Source of the DNA: Colius striatus
Taxonomy: Eukaryota > Chordata > Aves > Coliiformes > Coliidae
NCBI RefSeq assembly: GCF_028858725.1
Contig: NC_084766.1
Coordinates: 25,589,001-25,653,000 of the forward strand
Direction of reading: 5' to 3'
Length of the DNA stretch: 64,000 bases
In this document: piece by piece, positions 26,221-36,306 of the stretch
Layout: each line of letters starts with the position of its first letter
Numbering within the stretch: the stretch's first letter is position 1
The notes under the pieces: model-generated
Seen by the model: only the letters and a program-made list of their open reading frames with translations
Told to the model about the DNA's origin: nothing
The model's database searches: none
Position numbers and translations under genes: made by a program

Positions 26221-27389
26221 CTGCTTCAGGTGACAAATAGTACTGTAGGACCCTATGACGCGTCAGTGTTTCCAAAACTTAAAACATTTGCTTGCCTTAG
26301 AGTTTCTTCATTCAACAGTCACGCACAAGTCTTTGACTTTTCTGAACGCTGAGGATGACACATATATTGTTCACCTTTTGAAGAAGAAAATAACTGGCTT
26401 CTGACAGTTTGAGGTGTGGAGTTTTTTTTTAAGAGTCACTGTTTTACTGTAGTTATGCTAATTAGCACCAGTTGCCTTTCTGTAAATAGCAAAGGTGTCA
26501 ATCAGGTTTTGATTTGTTTGATTTTAGTTTTTTACACAGATGCATATGGACTATTTGGTTTATGCTAGGGAGGATTTTAAAACAATGGCTACATGAGTAA
26601 GAAGAAGCTGATGATATGATCTAGAGGAAATGCAAGTCTGGAAGCTAGATTTTAGCAAGGACAAAGCAAGCACTGAGCCTTCTCATTTTTTTGCACAGCC
26701 TGCAACCTTCTTGCAGAGAAATGTGTGAAAGAGGTAAAGCAGTGTGGGTCACCCTGTCCTTCAGCCCTGCTACAGCCAGGGGAGTGTTTGCTTTAACTGC
26801 CAGTGGAATAACAAGCACTAATGGATATTGTAGCAGTTAGGATAAGATAATACCCATAAAGGTAGGTTATGGTGATCAGTATTTCTTCCCAAGATAAAGC
26901 TGAAATTAGTTTGGAATTATTGGGTATTGGACTGTATGGAATAAAGCATGCTTAAGCACACAAGGGGAGCACAGATTGCCCATATACTTAAGAGGGAAAC
27001 TCTACAGATACCACAAAGGTGGGGGAGCAAGACAGCAGGGTGTTGAAGGTATCTGCCCTTGGAAAGGCAAAACTGCCTGGACTGCAGGTGTGTCACTGAA
27101 ATTTAGACACTGGCTGTGATTTGAGGTGCCACTAGTGCTTTTAATGCTTGAGCAAAGTCCAAACTGCGTAATGCCACGGCTGCTCCTGAAATGTGACACT
27201 GGGAGATCGCTTCCTCCAGGCCTCTTCTTCCTTACATAACCACTGACTGTCCCAGGGATGGCTTTCAGATGAGCTGAGCCCAACACGAAATATTTGGGTA
27301 ACCAGTGGCAATTCTACTAGGCCTTGAAAGAATAACAGTTTTATTTGGAGACCAAAGGCTGTAATATCTCAGATTACTTTCTGGCATTC

Positions 27390-27450
27390 TCTCCATTTTA
27401 TAGTTAGGGAAAATAGCTGTAGAGAGGTAAAGTGCAGCAGGATGGTAAAC
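27390..27450 (+). repeat. Possible MIR/L2-like ancient remnant
   Basis: The order CTCCATTTTATAGTTAGGGA, then AGAGAGGTAAAGTGCAGCAGGATGG, resembles the deeply conserved amniote repeat words 'ccattttacagatgagg...cagagaggtaaagtgacttg'. The match is short and judged by eye. Confidence 0.3.
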
Positions 27451-28408
27451 CTGGTGATGGGAGGCATTGTTTTTGGTTTTTTTTTTCCCCCTGTGTGCTT
27501 GGATTGAACTAACTTTATTTCTGCTTGAAAGCAAATGTCTCTCAGCTCTCTGCTTCATGTAGATCATGCTTTCTGAAAGGCTGTTCTGTTTGAGGCAATC
27601 CCAAAAGCTCTTCCTTCTGGTTGGCTGAGAAACAAAGTGTGTAGCTTTTTGGGGAGCTTTTCTTGTCTTCCTGGAAAAGATGTGGGTCAAAGTGTAACCA
27701 CTACTACAACAGGGTAGAGGTTAGGCTTTAAGGTCTTGGTATCTCCTGCTGTTTCACAGACATAGGTAAACTTAGGTTTAAACTTCATTTAACCATACAA
27801 TATTTTTTGTTTACTCATCATTTCAAAATAGAGATAAGTTCATGTTTTTCTTCCAAGTACTTGGAGAGATCCTAACCAGCACAGTTAATTCAAGTTAGAA
27901 AAGACAAACTGATGTTTAATTTGAGGTTTTCTGAAATGTTTTTCCCCTCAAGCTGCAGGTTTAAAGAAGTTTTTAACTGTGGAGGTTAAGATCTGATAGC
28001 TCTCTTTAGAGTTTTGTCTAGTGATTAAAAAGTGTCTTTAATACTGTTGCGCTGTGATCTTTTAAATGCTTGTGGTATTGAGCTTTCTAAATAGCTAAAC
28101 TTGTGGTTTCCTTTAATTCTTCACTTTGGTTGTATGAAGATATACATATGTGATCTCTAGTGCTCTTCGTTCTGGGAAAAGAGAAATTGTCCTGTCTTTC
28201 TGCTAGCCAGACCATGCTCTATGGAAGGGCTTTTCTTGTGTTTGTGCCAGGCTGTAGCCACAAACTGAGACTCAGCCTGCCTGTAGCAGTTCAGATGAGT
28301 TTACTTTTCTGCTAGGTAACAGAAATCCCATCAAACTCTCAATACTGCACAGCCCATTGGGCTAATTGACAGACTTTTAATTTGGGAAGTACTGTCTTGT
28401 GATCCATG

Positions 28409-28426
28409 TTTTTTTTTTTTTTTTTT
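28409..28426. repeat. Poly(T) tract, 18 bp
   Basis: An uninterrupted T run followed by AAAGGAAGAAGACTC. It may be the tail of a minus-strand retrocopy located to its left, but the adjacent sequence shows no gene I recognise. Confidence 0.75.
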
Positions 28427-29732
28427 AAAGGAAGAAGACTCAGTTAAACCAGTTGTTAGTGGGTTTTGTACCTCACACCCAATCTTCTGGTGGTTTTGAA
28501 CCCAGCTATTGATGAGTATGTAGGTGCCATGGCAGGGCCTGGAGTGTAAACTCCAGGGATAATAGTATGAAAGTGCTTGAGGCTGTACAGATGTAGGGCA
28601 GTTTGAGGACATTTCTTTGCCTCAGCATAACCTATGTGGTATTGCTCTGCTTTGTAATGTCATCAAACCACAATATCTAGCAGGGTGCTTGGAAAGAGGC
28701 AGCTGCCAATGCCTCTTTTTTTTTCCCCCTAAAGGATTTCCCAGAAAACCTGTGCCTCTCAAGAAGAGTACAGGCAGTATAGAAGTGGTGCTCCACTGGA
28801 AACAGAAACTTAATTCCCAGAACTCAGTAAAAGAACCTCTTTACTTGTAAAATGAGCTGAAGACAACAAGAAAGCAAGACTGCTGGGATTTTAGGGGCTT
28901 TTCTACATTTGGTAAAGTTGTAAAGTTAAGTTCATTGGTCTTTTTTGAGCTTAGAAAGATCTGACCAGGCTGTATGCATGAGAGATCCCCTGGCAAAGTC
29001 TTACATAATGAGACAGCCATTTTAACTGATTGTCTGCCCTTGTCAGGTTAGCTAACTGTACTGTTCCTGAAGAATGAACTGAGCATCTTTGGGCAATCTG
29101 ATGCAAATTTGACACTACTGTTTCTGAACAAGATGTGACTTTTTGGTTTAGAAGAAAAGTAGCAGAGTTTAACATCAAAATGCTTCACAATTTGCAGGGA
29201 TATTGGCACTTCAAATTACATGTACGTGTACACATGTGACTATCACAAGTGCTATCTATTCACATCTCAGTGGGTGTTTCATGTGGTCAACGTGTCTGTG
29301 CCTCGTGTGACTGGACTTTATCTGCACTGTAGCATGTCATGGAGTGGCATTTGTGAAAATGCAAAGAGGACAAAAGGCTGTGACCTTTCTTGGGTTTTGC
29401 CTTCTTGCTCATGGTAATGTGATGCAATTTAATCCCAGACCCTCTTCTGCGCCAGACCTCTGTCCTAGGTATCTTGGTGATGAAATGCCATATAACTGGC
29501 TTTTATCTTCTCTGGTTTTGTGGTGGTTTCTTTTTAAATACATTTGTAGGCCAACAAAGATCAAGCAGTACCTGATCTGCAGCACGACTTGGTCCTGCAT
29601 AGTTGAACCCAGCAGTATTTTTCTCTTTGTGGATCTGTAAGTTAAGACTATCTGTTGTATAATTGCCTGTTGCCTTAGACTCTCATTTGCCTTAGATGAA
29701 AAATCCTGTCTCCTAGGACCCCAGAAAGTCAT

Positions 29733-30148
29733 TTGGAGCAACATTACCCCATGAAATCTAGGGGTAATAGAAGAGTAAGGGAGAAGAAAACCTTAAATTC
29801 AATGCTTGTCACCCTAGCACTAGTGCTGTTAGCTTTGGCAAATCTTGTTTCAACAATAAAGCCAGCTGCCATTTTGGCATCAAGACAGACAGACTTGGCA
29901 TCAGCCCCTCTGGCACCAAAAAAAAACCGCTTTGTGGGAGCTGGCACCAACACTGTGAAACAAGGGCAAGGCCCAAGGGAAATGCCAAGCAGACATGAGA
30001 TGAGCACTAAAAATAGGGAGGTGCTGTCATCCAGAGAGAAAACAAATAGCACTTCTAAGAGTAGGGCATCTAAGATCTCTATCAAAGTTGTGCTGGTAAT
30101 CACCTTTGGGACAATGCTATCTTCTGTGATGACGTGACCAAAGGACAC
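29733..30148. other. Patch open in reading frames on both strands, no recognised product
   Basis: A plus-strand frame (29733-30137, 134 codons) and a minus-strand frame (30148-29744, 134 codons) cover almost the same 400 bases. The plus frame has a hydrophobic start (SMLVTLALVLLALANLV) and a basic, Ser/Lys/Arg-rich remainder. The antisense frame has alternating hydrophobic runs. Mutual openness on both strands usually reflects low stop-codon content rather than selection. No splice sites, start context or family signature supports either as a gene. It might be a decayed transposon or retrocopy of unknown origin. Confidence 0.25.
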
Positions 30149-33100
30149 ATACAGGCTGTATTTTTGGTACCCACATGGTGCAAGATTCTATAACAAGAAC
30201 AGACGCTTACCATCTTGATTCCACATTTAAGAGATCCTGTTACTGTCTGCAGGCTCTGCCTTCTTCCCTGTCTGGAGCAGATCGTCTCCTCTTGAGCTGT
30301 TACCAAAGGTCCTGTTTGCATACATGGGTATAGGGAAAACAGGAGCTGTATGCCAAGAAGCAGAGCAAGGGTAGTGTCCCTGTACCACCCTGGACACACT
30401 AGCTCTCCTGCAGACAGTCTCATCAAATGTTTAACAGCTGAACTCCCCCTCCTTCCTCCTCCTTCCCCTCCAAGCAGGCTCAGAGAAAGCTGAGTAGGCT
30501 TTCCAGTGACTTCGTTATGCACTCTAGACTAAAACTGAAGCCTGACATGGGTGCCCAAAACCTGGGAATGCTGAAGGAGCAGAATCGACCCTGTCTCTAT
30601 TAAAGCAGTTAGTGTAACTTCTCAACAGGACAGTTTCAACCCTTTTGTCCCACTCTGCCTCAGCAGTGAAGGACTTTAAAGCTTTTTAAGACTTCTGGGC
30701 ATTGAAGAGCAGGCCTGGGTATTGAAATACTGGTCATACAAAATAGATGATGCAAATAGTCTTTGATGTTACAATTACATTGGCTTGACCACAACTCTGT
30801 AGCTGTGAAGAAAAGCATGCTGGACCTGTGGCTATCATTTTCTTCTCCTTGGGGGAAAAAGTACTGGGAAACAATGTCACTGAGGGATGGAAATTTCAGG
30901 CTACACTTAGCAAGAACTATTTTGGTCTTGAAGAAGAAGCTTGGACTTTTCATTGCCACCACTCTCCCATCAGCTAAACAACAGAGTGGGTAGGAATGTC
31001 TGGAACAGCCTGGATGTGGCCTCTTGTCTGCTCTGTCAGATGGGTGTTGGAGAGGACTCCTCTTGGGTATTTCCTCTACTCCCATTCCTTGTCTCCTCCC
31101 TGCCCTTTCTCAAGTGCCCTTCTTATGATAGCTTAATACAGAAAGCAGCTTCAGATGAGGGATTGCTTGCTATACAGCAGTGCAGAGCCAAACACTTTGC
31201 TGTGCTTTACTGTTAGTATTTCTTCACCCACATTATGGAAAGTAAGAGGAGGACAGGCTTCTGCTGAAACACTGGGTGACAGAGTAGCAGCTTCCTTTGC
31301 AATGCCCCCTCCTTTGGTTCAGGGCTCACAGGTGGCTTTCAAGTGGAGGATATGGCACACATTTGCACTTGTCCACTTGGCTGAAAATTGACAGGATTCA
31401 ATTGCATTCAAGATTCGACTGGAATTAAACATGATCTGCTGCCATTGGGGCTCTCTGCAATACTGAATGTATTTTGAAGTGTGCAGTCTCTTCCTCCCTG
31501 GTTAACCACTTACTTGGAGACAAAGACAGGTGACAGCAGTGAGGTTGAAATACACTGTCCCTATTTGCTTCTCTTGACTTAGTAAGCTGCAAAAGTTTCT
31601 TGTACTCCTAAACCACTCAGCTGACAGAAGGGTGACAGGCTGCAGGGAAGAGAGAGCTTCCCGACGATAGATTCTAACCTCCTCAAGCCCTTGTGCTTTG
31701 TTGCACATGAAAATCTGTCAGACTGGTTGCAGCACTGTCTCACAAACCAGTCCAAACATGTTTAGGTATGGTGTCTTTTCCTAAGGTTATTCTTTGTTCT
31801 CTACAACAATGATTGACAGTTTGGCCTGACAAATGGTAAACACAAGTAACTTCAGTGTCCTTGTTTTGTAGTTGCATTTAATGCAAATTGGGGAACTCAC
31901 TCCCAAATGATACAGTAAGACTAAACACAAGGGATCTGAAAGGTTGGACCATGTATCTCCTAAGCAATAAGATAGGGAAATAGATCCTGGGAAATTATCA
32001 GACTGACCTGTTCCTGTTTGTCCTCTGGAACCTCTGGTCCTTGCACTGGGAAGTCATCATCTTCGTGTGACAGTGCTGTTCAGGTAGGGAAGTAGCCCTT
32101 CATTCTATAGGAATCAACAACAAATGGGCAGATTTTTTGGGCAGATGGCCAGATAGAAGTGTTTGTAGGCAAATGTAGCACTGCATCGCTGTTGCAGTAT
32201 TGATCATCTCCCAGTGTCTCGTGCCTGTTTTACTAGCAAACCCTTTCAGAACACATACTGTTGAGGCAGATAGAGCTCGGTTGTTCTTGGATGTTATCTT
32301 ATTCTAGAGAAACAGAGATCTCCTTTTGTGCCTTTCTTTGTGCTTCTCTTTCTCCTTTTTTCCTAGAGCCACTTTCAGGATGGGGAAAGACAAATTCACC
32401 CTCATTTAGGTTGCTGTTTTCACACTTTGTTTCAGATGCCTGGCAGGCTTGTGTAGCTTCAGCTGTAGCACCTAAGGCTGTGGGCTGACTAATGGAAAGC
32501 TGATGCTGCAGGGATGCTTCTGTTACCAACATGAAAATAACAGAGTGCACTGGGACAAATGGAAGAGTCATTAGAAAAGACTGTTCCAAGTTTATGGTTA
32601 ACCCATATAGATATAGCTGCAGAACCATTGGACTAAAGTTTAATTGAGGGGATATTACACACCACCCATATTTACTGTTCAAAATATCTCCCTGCCTAGG
32701 ATTCTAATATTGCAGCAACTGAGAGTAGCCTTATGCTTTAGGCCTGACAGATTTGAGCTGTACAACTTCCAATTTTTGTTCCAATTTTGTTGCCATAACC
32801 GGATCATCTAAAGATCAAGCTGTCTCCTCAGGGAGTGCCAAAATGGATATTGTGTCTTGCTGGGTTACTAAACCTGCTTGTAAGAATCTCCCATCAAACT
32901 CTACTCTAAAATGGCCCAAACAACTTCCACCATCTACTTCAGTTGCATGCTTATATCTTAAGTCCCAAGGCACAGCATGTAGGGCCTGTGAATGTTTCAA
33001 GCAGCATCCTTTGCTTGACATCATGTTTGAGGCAGATGGCATGTTCAGGACAGCAGTACTACAGACTGGTAAAGCATAGAGGTGTTCATTCCTTCTTTTT

Positions 33101-33596
33101 CAAAAGAAACTCCACACTGATGTACCAAAAACCAATGGTGACTGCCTAAATAAGCAGATTTCAACTGATCTCACAATCTGCCCTGACGTTAGCCTTAACT
33201 TTTCAGAGCCCTCAAGAGATTCACCTACAGAGAAACTGCAAAAACTTGTTCTTGCTCTGTTTGTTTTATCTTGGATAGACACACACTTGTGTCATAGATG
33301 GGTGGGCTCTGCAGATATTAAACTCCAGGTTTGTGCAAAGGAAGCAAAACCCATGTTGAACCTGCCTTAGAGCTGCTCTTGCTTTCATTAAAAGAATTCT
33401 TATTTCAGCTCAGGTTTCCCCCAAGTGGAGAACAATAGAAAATTAGAAAGGTTCTGAAAATGGACAATCAGCAGCTAAAGGCTTTAGGAAAAGATTTTAC
33501 ATTAAGAGGGCAGGGAAGATTGATATATCTTATAAGAAGATAGCTAACAGGTACAGAGTAATGAATGGGTGAGAAGATGGATGGGGACTTCTGTTC

Positions 33597-33629
33597 CCAC
33601 CTGCTAATAAGAGTCAGATTAGCAGGTGG
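33597..33629. repeat. Perfect 12-bp inverted repeat with 9-bp loop, E-box in each arm
   Basis: The left arm CCACCTGCTAAT (33597-33608) is the exact reverse complement of the right arm ATTAGCAGGTGG (33618-33629), separated by nine bases (AAGAGTCAG). Each arm contains an E-box core CACCTG/CAGGTG, the type bound by ZEB, SNAI or E-protein factors, and an ATTA homeodomain-like core. Paired E-boxes with this symmetry could bind a dimer or form a hairpin in RNA. The position is about 2.5 kb upstream of the internal WBP1L promoter. Confidence 0.6.
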
Positions 33630-33727
33630 TGAGTTCACTCCTGATGAAAGGGACTATTTGTTCACAACCACCATCTATGAAACTCATTGCCACAAGACAA
33701 AACGTTGGGGCAAGAACTTAGGAACTT

Positions 33728-33740
33728 AAAAAAAAAAAAA
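33728..33740. repeat. Short poly(A) tract
   Basis: A run of about 12-13 A residues follows GGAACTT. The sequence to its left does not resemble any mRNA I know, so it is not called as a retrocopy tail. Confidence 0.5.
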
Positions 33741-34739
33741 GAGAAGGAGGTAAGATGATACCAGTTGGAATATCCAAAGCAATTGCAAGGATTAGGAGAA
33801 CCTAGGTATTTATTCTGAAAGACTCTTTTTGTTTGTTTGTTTTGCTTCTCTCCAGGGCTTTTTCTGTAGTCATCTATAGGAGAGTTTGTGGATTATGTTA
33901 CTGGCCATTGTCACTCAGGCTGCAAGAGAGAGTGGCTGCTGCAGCAGTCAATGTGGTAATGCCTGCTTGCAAACCACCTTTTTTTCTGTCAGTCTTTACA
34001 GGATTGCTAGATTCACATGTAAATTAGGATGCTTTTGCTTTTTCGGTAAGTTACTGCCTTTGATAGTCCTTCACAACTTGTCTTAGATCTGGAATGACGT
34101 TTTTCCTTTGAGTACGTGCTGGAGGAGAGGCGGGTGGTTAAAGTTAGATTCCTTCTGACAGTAGGGATTTAGAAATTGCTGCATTGGCTCAGCCCTGGGA
34201 TCTGCCTAGTCCAGGGCTCTGGATAGCAACAGCCAAAATCGGATATTCAAAGGACAGCGTGAGGCCACAGAACAGATTACTAAAACAGAAAGCTGCCCTT
34301 TTATATCTCTGGTGTTTGTCCATAGAATTGGAAAAGCAAAGGTTGAGAGTTTGTTTGATCCAAGAGCACAAAAGCTGGAAAATCCCGTTGCCTGGCTGAT
34401 GCTAGTTAATGCTGATGTTTTGCATCCTCCAGGAAATTACTTATGTGCCTGTTTTCTCTTAGGGAAAAAAAAGGAGAGACACGTATTACCTTAATCGGGA
34501 AGTTTATATGGTGGGTTTGTTAGTATTTAAACAAAAGAAATACTTGTGCATAGTCTCACAGCCTAATTGTGCAGAGGACACCCACAGTGGGGTTTTTATT
34601 TGGGAAACAACCCCAGGCTGGGCTGGGAGGAGGCAGCAGCAGTGGTCAGTGAGGGGTTTTGGCATGTGGAACATGGGTGTCTTTTTCTGACACTGCTGCA
34701 AGCGATCTGTCTGGCTGGGGAGGGTCTGTTCTGGTTTGG

Positions 34740-34772
34740 ATTTTTTTTTCTTTCCTTTTTATTTTTTTTTTC
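34740..34772. repeat. T-rich polypyrimidine tract
   Basis: A T-dominated stretch broken by a few C and A bases. It has no following exon; treated as simple sequence. Confidence 0.5.
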
Positions 34773-35884
34773 TGCTGTTGCAAATTAGCATTTGTAAGAA
34801 TTATATGTGGTTTCTCTCAGTGTTCTGAAATACTCAAATTATTGTTAAAACTGCTAGTAAAAAAAGAATTCAGAGAACTCTCTATGGGGAAAAAAAAAAG
34901 AGTATATTCCTTTCCTTGTCAAATATTTTAATGTATTGAGCTCTAAAAGTCAAAGAGGCCAAAAGCAAGGGGAGTTGCTTTCTGTCAAGTATCCCGGGAG
35001 CTGCTGCTGGGGCACATGGGAGTGGTGGTGGTGTCCCAGTCCCCCCCTCCCCCGACAGACGAGGACAGCTGCTGATTAAAGGGAAGCACAAAAAAAAGAG
35101 GTTGCTGAACTTTGAAAGTGGAGGTAGAAAAGGGAGTTAAATTTAGATTACCTTCTGCAGTGTCATCTTCTACACCGCTGTGGAACTTGCTGTACTCCTT
35201 GCTTGGGAGAGGACAAACAAGACATGCCATCCTGGGCACCAGATGATAAATTTGTTCATAAGGCTTAATTGCCCCTTGGCATGAAAATGTGACATGAGCT
35301 CAAGTAGAACGAGAAACCTTCTGCTGGGGCTGGTTGCATTTTTCTTAGGAAGAGGTAGATTAAAATGTCTTCCCATCACCTGTCTGATACTGAGGAGGCC
35401 CAATCCTGATCCTACTGAAATCAGGGGAGTTGTTGCAAAGTGGGATGGCTGTAATCTGGAGGGGCTGAGAGTTGAGCAGTGCTGTAAGAAGGCACCATGG
35501 GAGTGCTTTGGATCTGTGAAGGCTTTACCTAGGTCACTGGGGTCTGGAAGTACTCTGAGAAACCATGATGGTTGCTCCTAGGGCTCCAGTGCTGTTCAGA
35601 AAGCAGCATCAGGCTTAGATTTCTCCTCAAAAATAGATTAAATGTCTATTTTTGCTTAGCAAGATTTAATCATCACCGAGGAGCTGTCTGCTCTTGCCAA
35701 CGTTTTTAATAGATTCCCTTCCACTTGCAGCATCCAGTTAGCAGGGAGGAGAGTGCTTCTGCTCCTCCATGGCCCCTGCCAGGGTCCCGCACAGGCAGCG
35801 CTGCCCAGCAGCAGTCGGCTCCTGTTTGCAGTGAGCTGCCTGCTGTTACCCAGCAGCTGGTTTAAGGTTCAGGGCTTTTCTTTC

Positions 35885-35905
35885 TTTTTTTTTTTTTTTT
35901 TTTTT
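35885..35905. repeat. Poly(T) tract, 21 bp, about 200 bp upstream of the internal promoter
   Basis: An uninterrupted T run followed by GGTTATTTTTTCAG. A long dA:dT tract close to a promoter can exclude nucleosomes, so it might help keep the internal promoter accessible. That is inference. Confidence 0.7.
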
Positions 35906-36189
35906 GGTTATTTTTTCAGAACTACCCGACCTGATGTCATTTCCCTCTTGCAAACACCCCGGCTGGGCTGCGTCTGAGATATGTCACGGGGAGTGGGAGG
36001 AGGAGGAGGGGGAGCCAGCGAGTGCCTTCAGTGTCCCAGGACCCTGTTTACTTAGCATTCTCAGCCGAGGAAGCCCTGGTTTAAATAGGATCAGAGGAGC
36101 AGGCTGCCCACAGCAGATGAGGAAATGGTCACTGTGGGACTTTAAATTCCTGCCTTCCCATGCGCTGGTGCGGAGGATGAGCCTGCAGA
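35906..36189 (+). promoter_or_regulatory. WBP1L: Internal promoter and 5' UTR for the short WBP1L isoform
   Basis: This lies directly upstream of the MPFLLGLRQ exon. A TATA-like TTTAAATA occurs at 36080-36087, about 110 bases before the start codon, which would place transcription start near 36110. Other visible sites are a CRE-like TGATGTCA at 35932-35939 and a forkhead-like TGTTTAC near 36045. The segment is more GC-rich than the surrounding intron. Between the predicted start site and the isoform start codon there are three ATGs (36117, 36125 and 36177) out of frame with WBP1L, so translation may be limited. A promoter must exist near here if the exon is used, but the exact elements are inference. 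Confidence 0.6.
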
Positions 36190-36216
36190 ATGCCTTTCCT
36201 CCTGGGTCTCAGACAG
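36117..36216 (+). promoter_or_regulatory. Upstream ORFs overlapping the short-isoform start
   Basis: ATG at 36117 and ATG at 36177 share one frame that is open through the exon end and so overlaps the real start at 36190 in another frame. After splicing to exon 2, that frame reaches a stop within about 50 bases. ATG at 36125 opens a seven-codon-scale uORF ending in TAA at 36143-36145. If the mRNA starts near 36110, all three would be scanned first and should lower output of the short isoform. Confidence 0.4.
36190..36216 (+). CDS. WBP1L: WBP1L alternative coding exon 1, short isoform (MPFLLGLRQ)
   Basis: Nine codons encode MPFLLGLRQ and end in CAG before GTAACC, a phase-0 donor that fits the phase-0 acceptor of exon 2. 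The human short WBP1L isoform begins with the same nine residues, which is the basis of the call. The product would be 343 residues. It lacks the signal peptide of the long form, so its membrane helix must act as its own signal anchor and its topology or trafficking could differ. The exon is too short to be found as an ORF and depends on knowledge of the family. Confidence 0.88.
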
Positions 36217-36291
36217 GTAACCGGCTTCGGTGTGGTGGGAGCTACTTGCTCAGGTGGAGGACGTGACTGATTCCTTTTCTTTTTACTTCCT

Positions 36292-36306
36292 CCCCCCCCC
36301 GCCCCC
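36292..36306. repeat. C-rich tract just after the alternative exon
   Basis: Nine C residues, one G and five more C residues lie about 75 bases past the donor of the alternative exon. The minus strand could form a G-quadruplex. C-rich intronic runs near a 5' splice site can bind poly(C)-binding proteins; any effect here is speculation. Confidence 0.5.

Larger units (their letters stand above)
645..36079 (+). other. WBP1L intron 1, 5' part (before the internal promoter)
   Basis: This is about 35 kb of AT-rich intron. I see no splice-bounded exon of a known protein on either strand. Recognisable content is the solo LTR, two CR1 fragments, homopolymer tracts and possible ancient SINE remnants, all listed separately. 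Three ORF-rich patches (19903-20260, 29733-30148, and 24200-24560 just left of the CR1) are unexplained. The remaining frames over 60 codons are scattered on both strands and have no family signature, as expected by chance. Confidence 0.7.

Noticed and set aside
29733..30137. 134-codon plus-strand ORF with a hydrophobic start as a possible small membrane protein gene
   Set aside because: The opposite strand is open over the same bases, there is no promoter or splice signal, and no family signature. Kept only as an unexplained patch.
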